Shown: positions 15,532-24,277, counted from the first letter of the stretch. The stretch: DNA of 51,221 bases from Solirubrobacteraceae bacterium (GCA_030447275.1 JAUJPF010000027.1:1-51221); one strand, 5' to 3'. Made by a program: numbers and translations. Notes: generated from the letters alone by a model not told the origin.

Positions 15532-17195
15532 CGGCCGGCCCGAGGCGGCGCCGGTTCGGCCCCGCGGCACGGCGCCGCGCGGGCCCGACCGCCGCCCGCT
15601 CGCGGCCGCCCCGCTCGCGGCCGCCCCGCTCGCGCACGCCCGACGTCCGCCGGACGGGCCCGCCCGCCCGCGCTCACGCCACCCCTCCGCTGCGCCGGCC
15701 CGTCCTGGCGGAAGCCGAGGGCGAGCGACACATCGGCCGCCGTGACGCGGTCGCGGGCCGCGAGGTCGGCGATGCTTCGGGCGACGCGCAGGACGCGGTG
15801 GTGGCCGCGTGCGCTCACGTGCCCGCTCGCGTACGCGCGCCGGAGGAGGCGCTCGCCGGCGTGGTCGGGCTCCGCGTGGCCGCGGAGCTGCTGGACGGTC
15901 ACGTGCGCGTTGCAGCCGCCGTCGAGGCGACGGGCCTGCCGTTCGCGGGCCGCGACGACGCGCTCGCGCACGTCGGCCGAGGTCGTCGTGCCGGGCACGC
16001 CGGTCAGCTCGTCGGCGGCGGGCGGGTGGACGTTGAGGACGAGGTCGATGCGGTCGAGCAGCGGGCCGCTGAGGCGGCGGGCGTGCTTGGCGTGGTCGGC
16101 GTCCGTGCAGCGGCAGCGCCGCGAGCCGGCAAAGCCGCACGGGCACGGGTTCGTCGCGGCGACGAGCATGAACCGCGTCGGGTAGATCGCCGTCCGCTGC
16201 GCGCGGACGATCGCGACGCGGCCGTCCTCGAGCGGCTGGCGCAGCGCCTCGAGCGCCGGCCGCGTGAACTCCGACAGCTCGTCGAGGAAGAGCACGCCGC
16301 GGTGCGCGAGCGACACCTCGCCGGGCACGGGCGTCGCGCCGCCGCCGACCAGGCCGCTCGACGAGATGGTGTGGTGCGGGGCGCGGAACGGGCGCGCGCT
16401 GACGAGCCCCGAGCCGGGGCTGAGCCCCGCCACCGAGTGGATCCGGGTGACCTCGAGCGCCTCGTCGTGGCTCAGCGACGGGAGGATGGTCGGCACGCGC
16501 CGCGCGAGCATCGTCTTGCCCGTTCCGGGTGGCCCGGACAGCAGGATGTTGTGGCCCCCGGCCGCGGCGATCGTCAGGCCGCGGACGACGTCACCCTGGC
16601 CGCGCACGTCCGCGAGGTCGGGCGCCTCGAAGGCGGCGAAGCCCGGGTGGCTGTCGACCGTCGCCTCCGGCCGCGGCGGCGCATCGCCCCCGCGCAGCAG
16701 CTCGGCCACCTCAGCGACCGAGCGCAGGCTGGCGACGCGGACGTCGTCGACCAGCGCCGCCTCGGCGCCGCGGTCGGCCGGCACGATGAGCCCGGGGACG
16801 CCGTCGCGCGCCGCTCCCTCGGCGACGGCGAGCGTGCCGCCGCACGGCCGTAGCTCACCGCCGAGCGACAGCTCGCCGAACACCGCCCACCGTTCGAGCG
16901 CCTCGACCGGGATCTGACCGCTCGCCGCGAGGATCCCGACCGCGATCGCCAGGTCGAAGCCCGGCCCGGCCTTGCGCAGATAGGCCGGAGCGAGGTTGGC
17001 GGTGATGCGCCGCTGCGGGAAGTCGAACCCGGAGTTCAGGAGCGCCGCGCGGACGCGCTCGCGAGCTTCGCGCACCGCCTTGTCGCCGAGCCCGACGACC
17101 GAGAACGCCGGAAGCCCCTGACGAAGGTCCACCTCGGCTGTGACCCGCCGCGAGTCGATGCCGTCGATGGCGTAGGTGGTGACGCAGGCGAGCAT
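15528..17195 (-). CDS. comM: ComM/YifB family Mg-chelatase-like ATPase
   Basis: 555 residues. The N-terminal ChlI-like/Lon-protease-like fold is followed by the AAA+ domain: Walker A GPPGTGKT, Walker B VLFLDELSEF and sensor AATNPCPCGF, with the Cys-rich finger CPCGFAGSRRCRC typical of YifB. The C-terminal Mg_chelatase_C part ends near DVSLALGFR. ComM acts as a hexameric branch-migration helicase in natural transformation. Oddity: about 60 extra Arg/Pro/Gly/Ala residues follow, partly encoded by a 15-bp tandem repeat, yet the stop overlaps the dprA start, so the tail may be genuine. It is divergent from yraN. Confidence 0.9.
   Translation of the reverse strand: MLACVTTYAIDGIDSRRVTAEVDLRQGLPAFSVVGLGDKAVREARERVRAALLNSGFDFPQRRITANLAPAYLRKAGPGFDLAIAVGILAASGQIPVEALERWAVFGELSLGGELRPCGGTLAVAEGAARDGVPGLIVPADRGAEAALVDDVRVASLRSVAEVAELLRGGDAPPRPEATVDSHPGFAAFEAPDLADVRGQGDVVRGLTIAAAGGHNILLSGPPGTGKTMLARRVPTILPSLSHDEALEVTRIHSVAGLSPGSGLVSARPFRAPHHTISSSGLVGGGATPVPGEVSLAHRGVLFLDELSEFTRPALEALRQPLEDGRVAIVRAQRTAIYPTRFMLVAATNPCPCGFAGSRRCRCTDADHAKHARRLSGPLLDRIDLVLNVHPPAADELTGVPGTTTSADVRERVVAARERQARRLDGGCNAHVTVQQLRGHAEPDHAGERLLRRAYASGHVSARGHHRVLRVARSIADLAARDRVTAADVSLALGFRQDGPAQRRGGVSAGGRARPADVGRARAGRPRAGRPRAGGGRARAAPCRGAEPAPPRAGR
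15598..15642. repeat. 15-bp tandem repeat in the comM tail
   Basis: The unit gctcgcggccgcccc occurs twice in a row (15598-15612, 15613-15627) and a third, diverged copy follows to 15642. Because 15 is a multiple of 3 the repeat keeps frame, encoding repeating RAGRP-like residues in the comM C-terminal tail. A likely slippage site. Confidence 0.7.
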
Positions 17196-17319
17196 GCACG
17201 GCGACGCTAGGCCGGAGGGTGTGACGGGTGTGTGCCGCGCTGTGCCGGAAGGCGCGCTGGGCGATTCGGCGCACGGCGTCGCAGTTCCGTGACGGCCCCG
17301 CGCTTACGGTCGCAGGGCC

Positions 17320-17685
17320 ATGTCCGCCGACCCCCGACACCACCTCGGCCGCGCCGGCGAGCGGCTGGCCGCCGAGCACATGGAGCGGCTCGGCTACGCG
17401 ATCGTCGCGCGCAACCACCGCACCCGGTACGGCGAGATCGACGTCATCGCGGCCGACGCCGAGGCCCTCGTGTTCGTCGAGGTCAAGGCGCGGCGCGGGC
17501 GCGGGCGCCCGTGGGACGCCCTCGACGAGCGCAAGCGGCGGCAGGTCCGGCGGATGGGGATCGCCTACATGAGCGAGGTCGACGACCGCCCGAAGCGGCC
17601 CCGGGTGCGGTTCGACGCGATCGGCGTGACGTTCGACGCCGCCGGCCGCATGACCTCGCTCGAGCACCTGGAGGACGCGTTCTGA
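17320..17685 (+). CDS. yraN: UPF0102 family protein YraN (endonuclease-like)
   Basis: 121 residues. PD-(D/E)xK-like core: GRAGERLAAEHMERLGY, then RYGEIDVIAAD (Glu/Asp) and LVFVEVKARR (ExK). Length and motifs match the UPF0102 family, suspected Holliday-junction or DNA nuclease-like proteins with unproven role. ATG at 17320. Unusually it is on the plus strand, divergent from comM and convergent with rnhB (3 bases between stops); in many bacteria it is co-directional with rnhB. The 124-bp region between the comM and yraN starts holds no convincing promoter that I can point to. Confidence 0.88.
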   Translation: MSADPRHHLGRAGERLAAEHMERLGYAIVARNHRTRYGEIDVIAADAEALVFVEVKARRGRGRPWDALDERKRRQVRRMGIAYMSEVDDRPKRPRVRFDAIGVTFDAAGRMTSLEHLEDAF

Positions 17686-17688
17686 GGG

Positions 17689-18441
17689 TCAGAGCCCGAG
17701 CTGCTGATACGCCAGCGACTGGAACGACATCCGGTGCAGCGGGCTGACTCCGAGGCGCTGGATCGCCTCGCGGTGCTCCGGGGTGGAGTAGCCGACGTGC
17801 GAGGCGAACTCCCAGCCCGGGTGCTCGAGGTCGGCGCGGCGCATGAAGCGGTCGCGGGTCACCTTGGCGACGATCGACGCCGCGGCGATCGAGGCGCTCT
17901 TGGTGTCGCCGTCGACGACGGCGCGCAGCGGGAACGGGAGGTCCTTGCCGAGCGCGAACCCGTCGCTCAGGCACATCACGCCCGGCCGCGCGACGCGCAG
18001 CAGCGACTCGCGCAGCGCGTCGAGGTTCGTGCGGTGCAGGCCGCGGGTGTCGATCCGCCGCGCGCAGCGCGACACGACGCTCACCTTCACCGCCGTGCGC
18101 ATCACGACCGGGTAGAGCTCCTCGCGGCACTCCTCCGAGCACTGCTTGGAGTCGTTCAGCCGCCCCAGCGCCCGCACGTCGCGCGGGGTCAGCCGCTCGA
18201 GGTCGAACAGCACCGCCGCCGCGACGAGCGGCCCCGCGAGACACCCGCGGCCGGCCTCGTCCGCTCCCGCGACCCACCGGACGCCGAGCCGGCGATCGTG
18301 GTTGAAGAGCTTGCGCCCGTTCGAGCGCGTCGGCTTAGAGGAGGCCGATCTTCCTGGGCGGCCAGTACGTGGCGAAGGCGCCGCCGATGAACCAGTCGCG
18401 CGGGACCGGCCCCCAGAAACGGCTGTCGTCGGATTGCCCAC
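17689..18441 (-). CDS. rnhB: Ribonuclease HII
   Basis: Cleaves ribonucleotides embedded in DNA. Catalytic signature GADEAGRGCLAGPLVAA (Asp61, Glu62 of this reading), NDSKQ, and later GDTKSASIAAASIVAKVTRD with the remaining acidic residue, then SHVGYSTPEH. The conserved domain begins around residue 43 (GRKLFNHDRRLGVRW). The only in-frame start codon upstream is ATG 18441, inside the lepB coding region, giving a 107-bp overlap and an unconserved 42-residue leader. Either the true start is non-canonical just after the lepB stop, or a base error hides it. Confidence 0.88.
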   Translation of the reverse strand: MGNPTTAVSGGRSRATGSSAAPSPRTGRPGRSASSKPTRSNGRKLFNHDRRLGVRWVAGADEAGRGCLAGPLVAAAVLFDLERLTPRDVRALGRLNDSKQCSEECREELYPVVMRTAVKVSVVSRCARRIDTRGLHRTNLDALRESLLRVARPGVMCLSDGFALGKDLPFPLRAVVDGDTKSASIAAASIVAKVTRDRFMRRADLEHPGWEFASHVGYSTPEHREAIQRLGVSPLHRMSFQSLAYQQLGL

Positions 18442-18949
18442 GGTTGTCGCCCATCATGAAGTAATGATCCGGCGGAATCTTGATCTCACCGTCGAACGTG
18501 CACTCGGCGCACCCCTCGGGATTGACGAAGGGTTCGTCCGCACGCTTGCCGTTGCGGATGACGCGCCCGTCGCGCACCCGCAGCGTGTCGCCAGGGAGCG
18601 CGACGACGCGCTTGATGAAGTTCACGTCGGCCTCGTCGCCCGCCGGCTTCGGACAGAGCTGCCGGGCTCCAACGCTCACGCCGCACTTGTCGGCGGCGCG
18701 CGTCGCGCCCTTCGGCGGGTGGAAGACCATGACGTCGCCGACCTGGGGGTCGCCGAAGTTGTTGCCGATCCGGTTGACCAGCACCCGCTGGTCGATCGAC
18801 AGCGTCGGCACCATCGACTCGCTCGGGATGCGGTACGGCTTGACGAGGAAGGCCTGGATGCCGAGCGCGAGCCCGAGCGCGACGGCGACGATCACGACGA
18901 GCTCGACGAGCGAGCTCCCCGTGCTCTTCTGCTTGGTGCGGGGGCTCAC
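18335..18949 (-). CDS. lepB: Signal peptidase I
   Basis: 204 residues. N-terminal membrane segment (about 14-33), catalytic Ser45 in PSESMVPTL and catalytic Lys113 in [12 protein letters not shown], with the family boxes GDVMVFHPP and [19 protein letters not shown]. It cleaves signal peptides on the outer face of the membrane. GTG start at 18949 overlaps the rplS stop (GTGA). A Cys-containing insertion ([15 protein letters not shown]) and a CAEC segment lie between the boxes and might form disulfides outside the cell. Confidence 0.95.
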   Translation of the reverse strand: MSPRTKQKSTGSSLVELVVIVAVALGLALGIQAFLVKPYRIPSESMVPTLSIDQRVLVNRIGNNFGDPQVGDVMVFHPPKGATRAADKCGVSVGARQLCPKPAGDEADVNFIKRVVALPGDTLRVRDGRVIRNGKRADEPFVNPEGCAECTFDGEIKIPPDHYFMMGDNRGQSDDSRFWGPVPRDWFIGGAFATYWPPRKIGLL

Positions 18950-19578
18950 CCCTGCTGCTCGTCGGCGGCCTCGCCGCCGGGGGCGCCGGCGGAGCCCGCG
19001 GGGGCGGCCGCCGGAGCGGCGGCGGGCGCGTCGGCCGCCGGCTCATCGCCGCTCTCCGCGTCGGCCGACGCCGGCGCCTCGGAGGCCGCGGCGGCGATCG
19101 CGGCCTCCTCGGTGGTCTCCTCCGCGGTCGCGCCCTCGGCGTCGACGGCCTCGCCGCCCGAAGCGGCGGCCTCGGCCTCGAGCTGCGCGGAGGGATCGTG
19201 GAGCAGACCGGTTTCGACGACCTCCTCCGGGCCGATGTACCGGCGCTCGCGCACCCGGGCGCGCTTGCCGACGCGCGACCGCAGGTAGTAGAGCTTCGCC
19301 CGCCGGACGTCGCCGCGGGCGGCGACCTCGATCTTCTCGATCTTCGGCGAGTGCACCGGGAACGTCCGCTCCACGCCGACGCCGAACGACTGCTTGCGGA
19401 CGGTGAACGTCTCGCGCGCGCCGTGGCCCTGGCGCTTGATGACGACGCCCTCGAAGACCTGGGTGCGGCGGCGCGTGCCCTCGATCACCTGGAAGTGAAC
19501 GCGGACGCGGTCCCCGGCCTGGAACTTCGGAACGCGCCGCAGCTGGGCGCGCTCGAGGGTGTTGATCACGGTGCTCAT
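18946..19578 (-). CDS. rplS: Ribosomal protein bL19 with long C-terminal extension
   Basis: Residues 1-125 are a normal bL19 ([16 protein letters not shown]..., [42 protein letters not shown]). After [13 protein letters not shown] come about 80 residues that are nearly all Ala, Glu, Asp, Gly, Pro, Ser and Thr, an acidic and disordered-looking tail. The family normally stops near 115-125 residues. bL19 sits at the 30S-50S interface. Coupled to lepB downstream. ATG start at 19578. Confidence 0.95.
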   Translation of the reverse strand: MSTVINTLERAQLRRVPKFQAGDRVRVHFQVIEGTRRRTQVFEGVVIKRQGHGARETFTVRKQSFGVGVERTFPVHSPKIEKIEVAARGDVRRAKLYYLRSRVGKRARVRERRYIGPEEVVETGLLHDPSAQLEAEAAASGGEAVDAEGATAEETTEEAAIAAAASEAPASADAESGDEPAADAPAAAPAAAPAGSAGAPGGEAADEQQG

Positions 19579-19647
19579 TGGCGGGGAGCAGGGTAGCGGA
19601 CGGCCTCCGCGCGGCCCGCTCCGGCCGGCCCCTGGGCGGCGCCCCGC

Positions 19648-20331
19648 TCAGCCCGGCGGCCGCGCGCCCCGCTCCCGCGAGCGCGCGCGGCGCCAGTTGC
19701 GGATCTCCGCGTGATGGCCGCTCAGGAGCACCTCGGGCACCGCCCACCCGCGGTACTCGGCGGGCCGCGTGTAGTGCGGGTACTCGGGATTGCCCTCGAG
19801 CGCCTCGGAGAACGACTCCTCCACCGCGGACTCGTCGTGGCCGAGCGAGCCCGGCAGCTTGCGCAGCACCGCGTCGCAGGCGACCATCGCCGCGAGCTCG
19901 CCTCCGCTGAGCACGTAGCGCCCGATCGACATCACGTCGGAGCAGAAGTGCTGGACGATGCGCTCGTCGAAGCCCTCGTAGCGGCCGCACAGCAGCGTCA
20001 CCGCCTCCTCCCCCGCCAGCTCGGTCACCCAGCGGTCGTCGAGCACGCGGCCGCCCGGCGTGAGCGCGATGACCCGCCGCTGCGTGCGCAGCTCGACCGG
20101 GTCGACGCCGTAGAACGCGCGCAGCGCGGCGTCCATCACGTCGACGCGCAGGACCATCCCGGCGCCGCCGCCGAACGGCGTGTCGTCCACGACCCGCCCG
20201 CTCAGCGTCGTGTGGTCGCGCGGGTTGAGCGTGCGCAGCTCGTGCCCGCGGTCGAGCGCGTTGCGGACGTGGCGCTGGCCGCGAAACCAGTCGAACCACT
20301 CGGGAAAGAGGGTCACGACGTCAAGCTGCAC
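19648..20331 (-). CDS. trmD: tRNA (guanine-N1-)-methyltransferase
   Basis: 227 residues. SPOUT-class enzyme adding m1G37 to tRNAs, preventing frameshifting. Motifs: LDVVTLFPEWFDW, PFGGGAGMVLR, CGRYEGFDERI, IGRYVLSGGELAA (knot region) and EYRGWAVPEVLLSGHH. GTG start at 20331, overlapping the rimM stop region by 11 bases. The C-terminal end is Arg-rich (RRARSRERGARPPG). A 69-bp gap separates it from rplS. Confidence 0.96.
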   Translation of the reverse strand: MQLDVVTLFPEWFDWFRGQRHVRNALDRGHELRTLNPRDHTTLSGRVVDDTPFGGGAGMVLRVDVMDAALRAFYGVDPVELRTQRRVIALTPGGRVLDDRWVTELAGEEAVTLLCGRYEGFDERIVQHFCSDVMSIGRYVLSGGELAAMVACDAVLRKLPGSLGHDESAVEESFSEALEGNPEYPHYTRPAEYRGWAVPEVLLSGHHAEIRNWRRARSRERGARPPG

Positions 20332-20827
20332 CGAGGAACCCCCCGTCGACGTCGATCCGCCGCGCCTCGACGTCGATCGAGCGGATCGCGTCGCGCACGA
20401 GCGGGACGAGCAGGCCGGTGTCGAGCTCGAGCGCCTCGCACGACGGCAGGGCGAGCATCGCCCGCACCGTGCCGAGCTCGCGCGAGCCGTCGGCGACCAA
20501 GCACCCGACGAGGTCGTCGGCCCAGTACTCGTCCTCCCCGAGCGCCGGCGCGCTCGCCCGGTCGACGACGAGCTCGGCGCCGCGCAGCGCCTCGACCGCG
20601 GTCCGGTCGGGCGCGACGTCGAGGCGGAGGATCGGGCGGTCCTCGGTCCCCTTGCGCGACTCGATGCGCGCCGGCGTGTCGCCCACGCGCAGCGGCACGC
20701 CCTCGGCCAGCAGCAGCGGCTCGGGCGACGTCACGTGGAAGTGCCCGTCGAGCCCGTGGGGACGACCGACCCGGCCGGCCGAGATGGCAGCACGACCCGG
20801 ACGTCCTGTCGGGTCACTTGATGACAC
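20321..20827 (-). CDS. rimM: Ribosome maturation factor RimM
   Basis: 168 residues from GTG 20827. N-terminal RimM beta-barrel (ISAGRVGRPHGLDGHFHVTS), then EYWADDLVGCLV and the PRC-barrel end LVPLVRDAIRSIDVEARRI. It assists 30S head assembly by binding uS19. An in-frame GTG at 20869 could add 14 residues, but that start lies inside a hairpin. Gene order KH-rimM-trmD-rplS is the usual one. Confidence 0.92.
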   Translation of the reverse strand: MSSSDPTGRPGRAAISAGRVGRPHGLDGHFHVTSPEPLLLAEGVPLRVGDTPARIESRKGTEDRPILRLDVAPDRTAVEALRGAELVVDRASAPALGEDEYWADDLVGCLVADGSRELGTVRAMLALPSCEALELDTGLLVPLVRDAIRSIDVEARRIDVDGGFLGAA

Positions 20828-20853
20828 GGGGCTTCGTCCCGCCGCCCTTGACC

Positions 20854-20872
20854 GGTGTGGCGGAGCCACACC
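20854..20872 (-). other. Perfect 8-bp hairpin between the KH-protein gene and rimM
   Basis: Arms 20854-20861 and 20865-20872 with a 3-nt loop, starting at the last base of the KH gene stop codon. It could act as an attenuator or a processing site between khpA and rimM. No U-tract follows on the minus strand. Confidence 0.4.
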
Positions 20873-21105
20873 TAGTCGACGATGTCGACGACCACGCGGC
20901 GCTGCTGGCGCACCGCCGCGGCCTTGACGACCGTGCGCAGCGCGTTCGCCGTGCGGCCGCCGCGGCCGATGACCCGGCCGTAGTCGTCCTCGCCCACCGC
21001 GAGCTCGAGCACCACGGTGCCGTCGTCCTCGGTGAACTCGTCGACCTTCACCGCCTCGGGCTCCGAGACGAGCATCCGGGCGAGATCGGCGAGGAGGTCC
21101 TTCAG
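20872..21105 (-). CDS. khpA: KH-domain RNA-binding protein (KhpA/YlqC type)
   Basis: A small KH protein whose partner is usually KhpB. The KH core is GRVIGRGGRTANALRTVV (GxxG loop). The full-length form (77 aa, family norm 75-80) requires a CTG start at 21105 that overlaps the rpsP stop as CTGA. The first ATG (21075) would lose the conserved LLADLARMLV helix. I prefer CTG. Fixed context rpsP-khpA-rimM-trmD supports the call. Confidence 0.85.
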   Translation of the reverse strand: MKDLLADLARMLVSEPEAVKVDEFTEDDGTVVLELAVGEDDYGRVIGRGGRTANALRTVVKAAAVRQQRRVVVDIVD

Positions 21106-21347
21106 GACTCGATGCCCTGTGTGCGGAGGATCTTGCGCACCGACGGCGTCGGCTGGGCGCCGCGCGACAGCCACTCGCGGATCTTGTCCTCGTCGACCTT
21201 GATCGTCGAGGGGTTGGTCTGCGCGTTGTAGTGGCCGACGATCTCGATGACCCGTCCGTCGCGCGGGGAGCGCTGGTCGGCGACGACGAGCCGCCAGACC
21301 GGGTCCTTCTTGCCGCCGATGCGGGTGAGCCTGAGTCGTACTGACAT
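21102..21347 (-). CDS. rpsP: Ribosomal protein bS16
   Basis: 81 residues, standard length: SVRLRLTRIGGKKDPVWRLV, then DGRVIEIVGHYNAQTNP and the C-terminal WLSRGAQPTPSVRKIL. 30S assembly protein. ATG start at 21347. Its stop overlaps the CTG of the KH gene. The 111-bp gap upstream contains a structured 3'-end element belonging to ffh, so rpsP may begin a new transcript. Confidence 0.97.
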   Translation of the reverse strand: MSVRLRLTRIGGKKDPVWRLVVADQRSPRDGRVIEIVGHYNAQTNPSTIKVDEDKIREWLSRGAQPTPSVRKILRTQGIES

Positions 21348-21386
21348 GCGGCCCGAGAGAGTAGCGCCACCGAGAGATCATCCGTA

Positions 21387-21460
21387 GGTGACAGGGGTGG
21401 GTGGTGGGAACCGCGCGATGACGAGAAGGGCGCGAAGCGTGCTTCTCGGCGTCGCGCACT
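21387..21460 (-). terminator. Structured 3'-end element, copy B (terminator-like)
   Basis: The same 74-nt element as at 1696-1769, again beginning inside a stop codon (ffh TAG). Stem arms 21442-21457 and 21413-21428 pair at 14 of 16 positions; the inner CGC-TTC-GCG hairpin and C-rich tail ending GTCACC are conserved. One stem pair is C-G here and G-C in copy A, and a mismatch in A is paired in B, which supports selection on structure. Confidence 0.6.
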
Positions 21461-22789
21461 AGCGGGATTGACGCATCAAAGCCCCGAGATCGGGCATCCG
21501 GCCCTTCCCGAGCTGCTTCATGACCTTCTGCATCTGGCCGAACTGCTTGACGAGGCCGTTGACCTGCTGCACCGAGGTGCCGGAGCCCTGCGCGATCCGC
21601 CGCCGCCGCGAGCCCTTGATCAGCTCGGGCCGGCGCCGCTCCTCCGGCGTCATCGACAGGATGATCGCCTCGACGCGGTCGAGCTCGCGGTCGTCGATCT
21701 TCACGCCGCGCAGCTGCGCGCCCATCCCCGGGATCATCCCGAGCAGCGACGAGAGCGGGCCCATCTTGCGCATCATCTTCATCTGATCGAGGAAGTCCTC
21801 GAACGTGAACTGGCCCTTCTTGAGCCGCTTCTCCATCTCGGCGGCGCGGTCCTCGTCGACCTGCTGCTCGGCCTTCTCGATGAACGACAGGACGTCGCCC
21901 ATGCCGAGGATCCGCTGGGCCATCCGGTCGGGATGGAACTTCTCGAACTGGTCGAGCTTCTCGCCCGTCGAGGCGAACACGATCGGCTTGCCGGTGACCG
22001 CCTTCACGGACAGCGCCGCGCCGCCGCGCGCGCGTCGCCGTCGAGCTTGGACATCACGACGCCGTCGAAGTCGACGGCCTCGGAGAACTGCTCGGCGACG
22101 TTGACCGCGTCCTGGCCGGTCATCGCGTCGACGACGAGCAGGATCGCGTGCGGCTTGACCGCCCCGCGGATCCGCTTCAGCTCGTCCATCAGCTTCTCGT
22201 CGACGTGCAGGCGGCCCGAGGTGTCGACGATGAGGACGTCCTTGCCGTCCATCTTCGCGCGGTCGAGCGCCCAGCGCGATGTCGACCGGGTCGCGGTCGG
22301 TGCCCTGCTCGTAGACGTCGGCGCCGCCTGCGCGCCGACCTTGATGAGCTGGTCGACCGCGGCGGGCCGGTAGACGTCGCACGCGGCGACGGCGACCGAC
22401 GACCCGCCCGACTCGCGCAGGTGGCGCGCGAGCTTCGCCGTCGCCGTCGTCTTGCCCGAGCCCTGGAGCCCGGCCATGAGGATCACCGTCGGCGGCCGCG
22501 GCGAGAAGGTGATCCCGCCGGCCGCCGCGCCCCAGAGCGTCGTCAGCTCCTCGTTGACGATCTTGACGACCTGCTGGCCCGGGTTGAGCTGCCCGACGAC
22601 GTCCTCGCCGAGCGCCCGCTCCTTCAGCGTCTTCGTGAACTCGCGGACGACCTTGAAGTTGACGTCGGCCTCGAGCAGCGCGAGGCGGATCTCGCGCATC
22701 GCGGCGTTGACGTCGTCCTCGGTGAGCGTCCCGCGCTGGCGGACGTCGGCGAGCGTCTGCTGGAGCTTCTCTGAGAGGGCGTCAAGCAC
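21459..22789 (-). CDS. ffh: Signal recognition particle protein Ffh (frameshifted)
   Basis: SRP54 GTPase that binds signal sequences and 4.5S RNA. From ATG 22789: N domain (LDALSEKLQQTLADVR), P-loop GLQGSGKTTATAKLA, then ACDVYRPAAVDQL. Around 22322 the frame shifts into GADVYEQGTDRDPVDIAL, returns near 22275 at LDRAKMDGKDVLIVDTSGR (G3) and VVDAMTGQDAVN, and shifts again near 22025 after MSKLDGDAR (G4). The Met-rich M domain (FLDQMKMMRKMGPLSSLLGM) is complete to the TAG at 21459. At least three single-base shifts; ffh is essential, so errors are likely. Confidence 0.92.
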
Positions 22790-23365
22790 GCCTGACGAGC
22801 GTAACGCCCGACCTCACGCCGAGGACCACCTGCACGGTCCGCTCGTCGCGGGCGACGTGCTCGTTGAACTCCGGGATCCCGTCCATGTCCAGCCCGAGCG
22901 TGTTGTCGGCGACGATGAGCCCCGGTGCGCCAACTTCGGCAGCACGGCCTCGTAGTAGTCGACGTAGCCGTCCTTGTTCGCGTCGACGAAGACCAGGTCG
23001 AGCGGGCCGTCGAGCGACGCGATCGTCTCCAGCGCGTCGCTCCTCGCGCACCGCGATGCGCCCGTGGCGCTCGACGATGCCGGCGGGCGAACGCGGCACG
23101 CTCCAGGTCCGCCTCGCGCGTGATGATCCGCCCCCGCGGCGGCAGCGCGCGCGCCATCGACAGCGCGCGCTGTAGCCGGAGTACGTCCCGATCTCGAGGA
23201 CCAGCTGCGGTTGCAGCGACCACACGAGGAACTCGAGCAGCCGCCCCACCACCGGCCCGCTGAGCATCTGCGGCGAGGAGAGCGTCCGCTCGGTGCTCCT
23301 CGCGCAGCGCGCAGGTAGGACTCCTCGGGGGTGGTGTGCTCGGCCGCGTACTCGTCGGAGCTCAC
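22782..23365 (-). CDS. SAM-dependent O-methyltransferase, CCoAMT-like (frameshifted)
   Basis: Pieces in several frames assemble into a class I methyltransferase of about 195 residues: [19 protein letters not shown], then MLSGPVVGRLLEFLVWSLQP, SAM-binding VLEIGTYSGYSA, metal/SAM motif LDLVFVDANKDGYVDYYEAV, LIVADNTLGLDMDG and the end VVLGVRSGVTLVRRA. These are hallmarks of the divalent-cation-dependent catechol O-methyltransferase group. GTG start at 23365 overlaps the SPFH gene stop (GTGA). The stop is at 22782 and reaches into the ffh start by 8 bases. Substrate unknown. Confidence 0.8.
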
Positions 23366-24266
23366 GGGAGCTGCGGCGGCTCGCCGTCCGACTTCGGCGG
23401 CTGCGGCGCCGGCGAGCCGCCCGGTGAGGTTCGACAGCGCGGTCACGTCACCTCGGAGGATCACGAAGATCTTGTTCGCCTCGCCCTGCGCGAGCTGGGG
23501 CAGCATCTGGAGGTACTGGTAGCTCAGGAGCTCCTGGTCGGGCCGCCGTCGTGGATCGCCTGGAAGACGGTTTCGATCGCCCGCGACTCGCCCTCGGCGC
23601 GCAGGATCGCCGACTGCTTGGCGCCCTCGGCCTTCAGCACCGCCGACTGCTTCTCGCCCTCGGCGGTGAGGATCTGCGACGCCTTGATGCCCTCGGCCTG
23701 GAGGATCGTCGCGCGCCGGTCGCGCTCGGCGCGCATCTGCTTCTCCATCGCCTCCTGGATCGTCCCGGGCGGGTCGATCGACTTCAGCTCGACGCGGTTG
23801 ACGCGGATCCCCACTTGCCGGTCGCCTCGTCGAGGACGATCCGCAGCTGCGCGTTGATCTGGTCGCGGCTGGTCAGCGCCTCCTCGAGCGTGAGGCTGCC
23901 GATCACGTTGCGCAGCGTCGTCGCCGTGAGCTGCTCGATCGCCTGGAGCGGGTTCGCGACCTCGTAGGTGACCGAGCGCGGCTCGGTGATCGTGAAGTAG
24001 AGGACGGTGTCGATGTTCACCGTCACGTTGTCCTTGGTGATGACCGACTGCGGGCGGAAGGAGACGACCTGCTCGCGCAGGTCGATCAGCGGCTTCACGC
24101 GGTCGACGAACGGGATGACGATCGCCAGCCCGGGTCGAGCGTGCGCTGGTAGCGGCCGAGGCGCTCGACGACGCCCGCCCTTGGCCTGCGGGATGATCTT
24201 CACGGTCATCGCGGCGAGGAAGAGCGCGAAGAGCGCGAGCACGCCGATGACGATCAGGCCTTCCAT
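23362..24266 (-). CDS. SPFH/band-7 (stomatin-like) membrane protein (frameshifted)
   Basis: Starts [20 protein letters not shown], a single membrane anchor, then the SPFH domain ([17 protein letters not shown] region with a break near 24130-24180; [50 protein letters not shown]) and a coiled-coil region ([19 protein letters not shown]). The C-terminal part ([17 protein letters not shown]) is the HflC/QmcA/stomatin end. Breaks near 24150, 23815, 23540 and 23440 need single bases. The deduced end overlaps the methyltransferase GTG. It is paired with NfeD upstream, the classic partner in membrane-quality or lipid-domain scaffolds. Confidence 0.85.
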
Positions 24267-24277
24267 CTGGGCTCTCT

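Noticed and set aside
15019..16146. 375-residue minus-strand reading frame overlapping comM
   Set aside because: Only its last part (DprA N-terminus) is real; the rest is out-of-frame comM sequence.
19578..19647. Terminator between trmD and rplS
   Set aside because: The 69-bp gap has G/C-rich short complementarities but no stem better than expected in such sequence.
22004..22382. Programmed frameshifting in ffh
   Set aside because: There are at least three shifts in different contexts without slippery heptamers, and neighbours show the same damage; sequence error is simpler.
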